The notes under the pieces are model-generated. The model worked only from the letters and a program-made list of their open reading frames with translations. It was not told the origin of the DNA and ran no database searches. The position numbers and the translations under genes are program-made. From the NCBI GenBank assembly GCA_910579485.1, contig CAJTVO010000016.1, positions 1 through 36,560 of the forward strand: DNA of 36,560 bases. The letters are read 5' to 3'. Each line of letters begins with the position of its first letter. The stretch's first letter is position 1. This DNA is from an uncultured Oscillospiraceae bacterium (GTDB lineage Bacteria > Bacillota > Clostridia > Oscillospirales > Oscillospiraceae). Positions 32,516 through 36,560 of the stretch are shown piece after piece.

Positions 32516-34000
32516 TTACTTATAGTACAGCCGCTGCCGCTCGTACTTGGCTTCGTAGCTCACGTGCATCCCCAGGCGCTTGTAGAGGTTTTCGTCCACA
32601 TCGCTGAGCACCACCGTAAAATGGGCCCCGCAGCCCTTCAGCTTGGGCAGCTGCTTCTGGGCCAGATCGGCGATGGGGTTGGTCAGGGCGCTGACGCACA
32701 GGGCGATGAGCACCTCGTCACTGTGGAGCCGGGGATTCTTGTTGCCCAGACTGCCGGTCTTCAGCCGGCAGATGGGCTCCAGGACCTGGGTGGAGATGAG
32801 GTCCAGCTCCTGGTCGATGCCCCCCAGGGCCTTCAGCGCGTTCAGCAGCAGGGACGCGGAGGCCCCCAGCTGATCGCTGGTCTTCCCGGTGATGACCCTG
32901 CCGTCCGGCAGGACCATGGCCCCGGCGGGCGCCCCGGTGGATTCCTCCTTCTCCAGGGCGGCGGCCACGGCGGGGAAGATGGCGGGGGTGACGCCGGAGT
33001 GCTTCATCAGCAGCTCCAGCTTATAGACGACCTCCTTGTCCACGGTGCCCCGGAGCCTGCCGGTGAGGGCGGTATAGTACCGCCTGAGGATCTCCATGTT
33101 GGACGCCTCCCGGCAGGCCTCGTCGTCCACGATGCACTTGCCCACCATGTTGACCCCCATGTCCGTGGGGGACTGGTAGGGGCACTGGCCCAGGATGGAC
33201 TCGAAAATGGTCCGCAGGACGGGGAATATCTCCACATCCCGGTTATAGTTTACCGTGGTGACGCCGTAGGCGGCCAGGTGGAAGGGGTCGATCATGTTCA
33301 CGTCGTTGAGGTCGGCGGTGGCGGCCTCGTAGGCCAGATTCACCGGGTGGTCCAGGGGCAGGTTCCACACGGGGAAGGTCTCGAATTTGGCGTAGCCCGC
33401 CTTCCGGCCCCGGCGGTGCTCGTGGTAGAGCTGGCTGAGACAGGTGGCCATCTTCCCGCTGCCGGGCCCGGGGGCGGTGACCACCACCAGGGGATGGCTG
33501 GTCTCGATGTAGTCGTTGCGGCCATAGCCCTCGTCGCTGACGATGAGGTCCACGTTGTGGGGATACCCGGCGATGGGATAGTGGCGGTACGTTTGGATGC
33601 CCAGGACCTTCAGGCGCTTGAGGAAGGCGTCCGCCCCTGGCTGGCCGCTGTACTGGGTCACTACCACGCTGCCCACGTACAGGTCCATTCCCCGGAACAC
33701 GTCGATGAGCCGCAATACATCCTCCTCGTAGGGGATGCCCAGATCGCCCCGGACCTTGTTCTTCTCGATGTCCCCGGCGCTGATGGCCACCACGATCTCC
33801 ACGTCGTCCCGCAGCTGCTGGAGCATACGGACCTTGCTGTCCGGCTCGAACCCCGGCAGCACCCGGGAAGCGTGGTAGTCGTCAAAGAGCTTTCCGCCAA
33901 ATTCCAGGTAGAGCTTTCCGCCGAACTGTCCGATCCGCTCCCGGATCCGGGCGGACTGGGTCTCGATGTACTTCTGATTGTCAAACCCCGCTTTAAACAT
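32516..34000 (-). CDS. DUF1846 family protein
   Basis: 494 aa, the typical length of this family of Firmicutes. N-terminal GFDNQKYIETQSARIRERI and YLEFGGKLFDDYHASRVLPGF are its hallmark sequences, followed by a region with a nucleotide-binding look (VVVTAPGPGSGKMATCLSQLYHE; P-loop-like GPGSGK around residue 180). It is often annotated as an uncharacterised ATP-dependent or Zn-binding cytoplasmic protein; no biochemical role is firmly established to my knowledge. The ATG at 34000 follows GGGAGAGGAAG. It lies 56 bases after the uracil-DNA glycosylase gene on the same strand. Confidence 0.92.
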   Translation of the reverse strand: MFKAGFDNQKYIETQSARIRERIGQFGGKLYLEFGGKLFDDYHASRVLPGFEPDSKVRMLQQLRDDVEIVVAISAGDIEKNKVRGDLGIPYEEDVLRLIDVFRGMDLYVGSVVVTQYSGQPGADAFLKRLKVLGIQTYRHYPIAGYPHNVDLIVSDEGYGRNDYIETSHPLVVVTAPGPGSGKMATCLSQLYHEHRRGRKAGYAKFETFPVWNLPLDHPVNLAYEAATADLNDVNMIDPFHLAAYGVTTVNYNRDVEIFPVLRTIFESILGQCPYQSPTDMGVNMVGKCIVDDEACREASNMEILRRYYTALTGRLRGTVDKEVVYKLELLMKHSGVTPAIFPAVAAALEKEESTGAPAGAMVLPDGRVITGKTSDQLGASASLLLNALKALGGIDQELDLISTQVLEPICRLKTGSLGNKNPRLHSDEVLIALCVSALTNPIADLAQKQLPKLKGCGAHFTVVLSDVDENLYKRLGMHVSYEAKYERQRLYYK

Positions 34001-34056
34001 AGAACTTCCTCTCCCTTATTCACAGCGATATCCGCTACTGCATAGAGCCCCTAAAA

Positions 34057-34641
34057 CTACCACAGCTTCTTCAGCGCGGTATGGGTACAGACCCGTCCGA
34101 TCTCCTTTTGGAGGGACTTCAGGTCGTCAAAGGTCTCCGGCCGCTTGCCGGGGTCCCGGAGGAGGGCCGAAGGATGGTACATCGCCATCATGCGCATCCC
34201 GTCCACATCGAACCAGACGCCGTGCTCCTTGGTGATCCGGAACTTAGGGTCGATCAGCCGCATGGCGGCGACGCGGCCCAGGCTGACCAGGATCTTGGGC
34301 TGGATCAGCGCGATCTGGCGGCGCAGGTAGCCAATGCAGGCGTCCTGCTCCACGTTCATCGGGTCCCGGTTTCCCGGCGGGCGGCATTTGACGATGTTGG
34401 CGATATATACCAGGGTCCTGTCCAGGCCGATGATCGCCAGCATGTCGTCCAGGAACTGCCCCGCCTTGCCCACGAAGGGAACGCCCTGCTCGTCCTCGTT
34501 GGCCCCGGGGCCTTCGCCCACCAGCATGATCTCCGCCTGCGGGTTCCCCACGCCGAAAACCACGTTTTTGCGGGTCTGGCACAGGGCGCACTCTCGGCAC
34601 TGGGAGCACTCCTGCTCCAAGATATCCCACCGGTCTTCCAT
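34057..34641 (-). CDS. Type-4 (iron-sulfur) uracil-DNA glycosylase
   Basis: 194 aa from the ATG at 34641, chosen for GGAGGT 7 bases upstream; two earlier ATGs lack a site. Iron-sulfur ligands are likely Cys15, Cys18, Cys86 (KCRPPGNRDP) and Cys102. Active-site motifs are GEGPGANEDEQGVPFVGKAGQ (about 42-62) and MYHPSALLR near the C-terminus. The enzyme removes uracil from DNA and starts base-excision repair. It is the first gene of a minus-strand run and is divergent from the CmpB-like membrane gene at 34725; the 83-base gap between them must contain both promoters, but I see only weak boxes there. Confidence 0.92.
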   Translation of the reverse strand: MEDRWDILEQECSQCRECALCQTRKNVVFGVGNPQAEIMLVGEGPGANEDEQGVPFVGKAGQFLDDMLAIIGLDRTLVYIANIVKCRPPGNRDPMNVEQDACIGYLRRQIALIQPKILVSLGRVAAMRLIDPKFRITKEHGVWFDVDGMRMMAMYHPSALLRDPGKRPETFDDLKSLQKEIGRVCTHTALKKLW

Positions 34642-34724
34642 GCCGCGCACCTCCTGCATCATCGTATATTTCCTATCGGGCCGGGTACGCTATCTCTTGA
34701 CTTCACGCAAAGGAGCGCGACCGT

Positions 34725-35288
34725 ATGTCCCGATGGTTCGTTTATTTCCTCTTCTACAGCCTGGGGGGCTATGGCCTGGAAAAGCTGCACGCGCGGCTCA
34801 CCCATTCCCCCCGCCAGGTACGCAAATGCTTCCTGCTGCTGCCATTATGCCCCGTTTACGGGATGGCCATGACCGCCCTGGCGGCACTCGCGCCGGAAGG
34901 GCTGGGCTTTCTCCCCCTGACGCTTCTGGGCGGCGCGGTCTGCACGGGGGTAGAATTTCTGGTCCATCTATTCTATGACAAGGTCCTGGGCGTACAGTTC
35001 TGGGACTACCGCCTCCTGCGGGGACATGTCCAGGGAAGGATCTGTCCCCAGTTCGCCGCGATATGGGGGCTTCTGTCCGCCGCCGCCCTCATGTGGGTCC
35101 ATCCCCTTGCCCGGTGGACGGCAGGAATTCTCCCGTCATGGGTCATCGTTCCCCTGTGGGTGGTATTCGCGGTGGACTGCGTTCTCTCTGCGGCGCTGCT
35201 GCGGCGGTACAGGGACACGGAGCTACTCGCCCTCGGGGCGGCGCTGGCTCAGATGCGCGCCGTCAGCCAGTCCAGCACGTCCTTGTAG
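34725..35288 (+). CDS. CmpB/PF06541-type membrane protein (putative ABC transporter permease)
   Basis: 187 aa. About five hydrophobic segments; hallmark motifs of this family are FYSLGGYGLEKL near the N-terminus, CPVYGMAM near 42-49, GGAVCTGVEFLVHLFYDKVLGVQFWDY near 69-95 and GRICPQFAAIWGLLS near 104-118. Members are auto-annotated as ABC permeases but lack a known transporter partner. The ATG at 34725 follows AAAGGAG. The last 40 bases overlap the 3' end of the convergent alpha/beta hydrolase gene (35249-35288), so the C-terminal tail is constrained in both strands. Confidence 0.85.
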   Translation: MSRWFVYFLFYSLGGYGLEKLHARLTHSPRQVRKCFLLLPLCPVYGMAMTALAALAPEGLGFLPLTLLGGAVCTGVEFLVHLFYDKVLGVQFWDYRLLRGHVQGRICPQFAAIWGLLSAAALMWVHPLARWTAGILPSWVIVPLWVVFAVDCVLSAALLRRYRDTELLALGAALAQMRAVSQSSTSL

Positions 35289-36181
35289 ACGTACTGCCTG
35301 CTGGCCTCGTTCAAAATTTCGTGGCGCAGGCCGTGGTAGAGCTTGATGCTCACATCCTTCAGCCCCGCCTTCCGGAAGCAGGCGCAGGCCTTCTGCACGC
35401 CCCTGCCCATGCCGCCTACCGGGTCCCGGTCTCCGGCAATGAAGAATACCGGCAGGCTCTTGTCCATTTTGTTGATGTTGGACTGCTTGGTGATACACGC
35501 CAGGCCGTCCAGCATATCCCGGAACAGCCCCAGGGAAGTGTCTCCGCCGCAGAGGGGGTCGGCGATATAGGCGTCCACATTGGCCTCGTTGGCGGACACC
35601 CAGTCGAAGCGTGTGCGAGTGGGGGCGAACGCCTTGTTGTAGGCGCCGAAGGCCAGGTCGTCAGCCGTGGCGCTGTAGGCCTTTTTGCCCAAGCGTCTGA
35701 TCTCGCGGTCCGCTACCAGCTTCCCGCCGGCAATGACAGGCGCGGACTGATGGCCCGTGCCGCAAAGGACGCAGCCGCTGAGAAGGCCCGGATAGCGGAT
35801 GAGGTGCGTCCGGGACAGGAACGAGCCCATGGAGTGTCCGAAGAGGAAATAGGGCTTGTCCGGGAAGACCTTGGCCGTGCGGCGGCGCAGCTCCTCGATA
35901 TCGTCCACCACGTGCCGCCAGCCGTCCTCCTCGCCGAAATAGACCATGGGAGCGTTCTCAATGAGGGACTGTCCGTGGCCCAGATGGTCGTTGGCCACCA
36001 CCACGAAGCCATTGGCGCACAGGAACTTAGCAAAGGGCTCGTAGCGCGCGCCATACTCCGCCACACCGTGGGCGATCTGCACGACCCCCACGATATCCCG
36101 CCCCGCGGGCGTCCACTGATTGACGTGGATCAGGGTCTTCCCGTCGCTGGAGGGAAAGAAATATTCCGATGTGATCGCCAT
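35249..36181 (-). CDS. Alpha/beta hydrolase (monoacylglycerol-lipase-like, S33-type)
   Basis: 310 aa, cytoplasmic. Oxyanion-region HG at 38-39, nucleophile elbow GHSMGS with Ser117, likely acid at Asp253 (GDRDPVGG) and catalytic His287 (GLRHEIL). NDHLGHGQS at 64-72 is typical of the Hydrolase_4 group that includes lysophospholipases and monoacylglycerol lipases. The ATG at 36181 follows GGAGG by 8 bases; an extended -10 (TGATATAAT, 36253-36258) lies upstream. Its 3' end overlaps the convergent membrane-protein gene. Ester substrate unknown. Confidence 0.92.
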   Translation of the reverse strand: MAITSEYFFPSSDGKTLIHVNQWTPAGRDIVGVVQIAHGVAEYGARYEPFAKFLCANGFVVVANDHLGHGQSLIENAPMVYFGEEDGWRHVVDDIEELRRRTAKVFPDKPYFLFGHSMGSFLSRTHLIRYPGLLSGCVLCGTGHQSAPVIAGGKLVADREIRRLGKKAYSATADDLAFGAYNKAFAPTRTRFDWVSANEANVDAYIADPLCGGDTSLGLFRDMLDGLACITKQSNINKMDKSLPVFFIAGDRDPVGGMGRGVQKACACFRKAGLKDVSIKLYHGLRHEILNEASRQYVYKDVLDWLTARI

Positions 36182-36252
36182 TGCCGTATCCTCCGCTCTT
36201 TTGTTTCACCTGCCGCCCGATGTCGGACGGTCAGGCCCCGTTGTTTGGAGCC

Positions 36253-36258
36253 ATTATA
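36253..36258 (-). promoter_or_regulatory. Extended -10 promoter of the hydrolase gene
   Basis: TGA-TATAAT on the minus strand; the -10 box is the complement of 36253-36258. No good -35 box. The transcript would start about 65 bases before the ATG. Confidence 0.5.
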
Positions 36259-36381
36259 TCACAACCGCCCCTAAAATCCTAGAGCTTTTCCATAGAATTT
36301 TCCAGCCGCGCAGAAGCTGGGCCGTGGAATTTTTTGAAAGGGATAGTGATGGTTTATTCAACTTTGCGGCTTGATTTTGTG

Positions 36382-36558
36382 TTACGTAAACTGGTTTGTT
36401 AATTTCTAAACTTGTGTCTCTTCTCTATGTAGAATCTTCAGATATCTGCAAAACTGCTCAAATCTCTGAACCAAATTATGAACAAACCATGAAAATGCTA
36501 CCACCTGGCTACCAAGGCTTTCGCGGCTGCTACCAGCTGCAAATTGGTGGAAAATAAC
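36382..36558 (+). repeat. S-layer leader block, right-edge copy
   Basis: Ungapped match to 23017-23193, including the TTACGTAA start and three GCTACCA words, cut by the window end. In the complete copy the S-layer start codon lies about 230 bases after this block, so a third S-layer gene should begin near position 36,790 of the extended sequence. The rest of 36260-36381 contains no gene that I can support. Confidence 0.8.
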
Positions 36559-36560
36559 GA

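Overview
The window looks like a chromosomal segment of a high-GC, anaerobic, S-layer-bearing Clostridia, most plausibly an Oscillospiraceae-type gut bacterium (Flavonifractor, Lawsonibacter, Intestinimonas and relatives). The reasons are strong Shine-Dalgarno sites, SLH-domain S-layer proteins, an AgrC/AgrA-type two-component system, a type-I holin-like toxin, a DegV protein, a DUF1846 protein and GC-rich codon use. The genus is inference. I saw no prophage, insertion sequence, CRISPR array, rRNA or tRNA.

Layout. (1) 1-5853: the 3' part of a giant SLH protein gene, a shared terminator, and a convergent small gene of a family starting MNYTxxYHLPQWEETDRIM, preceded on its own strand by a conserved hairpin leader. 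(2) 6061-8681: a P-loop sugar-kinase-like gene plus a GH13 sucrose(-6-phosphate) phosphorylase-like gene. (3) 8689-9790: a small membrane protein, a DUF6440-type protein, and a previously unlabelled type-I toxin-antitoxin locus (27-aa toxin plus convergent antisense RNA). (4) 9812-13155: a minus-strand operon tetR, CYTH, AgrC-type kinase, LytTR regulator. (5) 13370-18514: a four-gene plus-strand operon with an FGGY kinase, a glutamate-1-semialdehyde-aminomutase-like enzyme, a RuBisCO-like protein and an MtnX-like HAD phosphatase. (6) 18577-20131: DegV protein and dCMP deaminase. (7) 20145-22880: a chemoreceptor translationally coupled to a flavinylation-motif (FMN-binding) lipoprotein. (8) 22990-29560: a second complete SLH protein with a long structured leader, again followed by a convergent MNYT-family gene with the same hairpin leader. 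(9) 29562-34641: minus-strand group of type-4 uracil-DNA glycosylase, DUF1846, histidine phosphatase, a cysteine-hydrolase remnant and Tex. (10) 34725-36560: a CmpB-family membrane protein, an alpha/beta hydrolase, and at the right edge another copy of the S-layer leader, implying a third S-layer gene just outside.

How the pieces work together. The most interesting metabolic unit is the RuBisCO-like operon. It pairs a sugar kinase, a PLP enzyme, an enolase-type RuBisCO-like protein that keeps the carbamylation Lys-Asp-Glu site but lacks several carboxylase residues, and an MtnX-like phosphatase. That resembles the enolase/phosphatase half of methionine salvage applied to another phosphorylated substrate. 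The other standout is the repeated unit of S-layer gene, terminator and convergent MNYT gene with a hairpin leader, which occurs twice and suggests a duplicated surface-protein cassette family.
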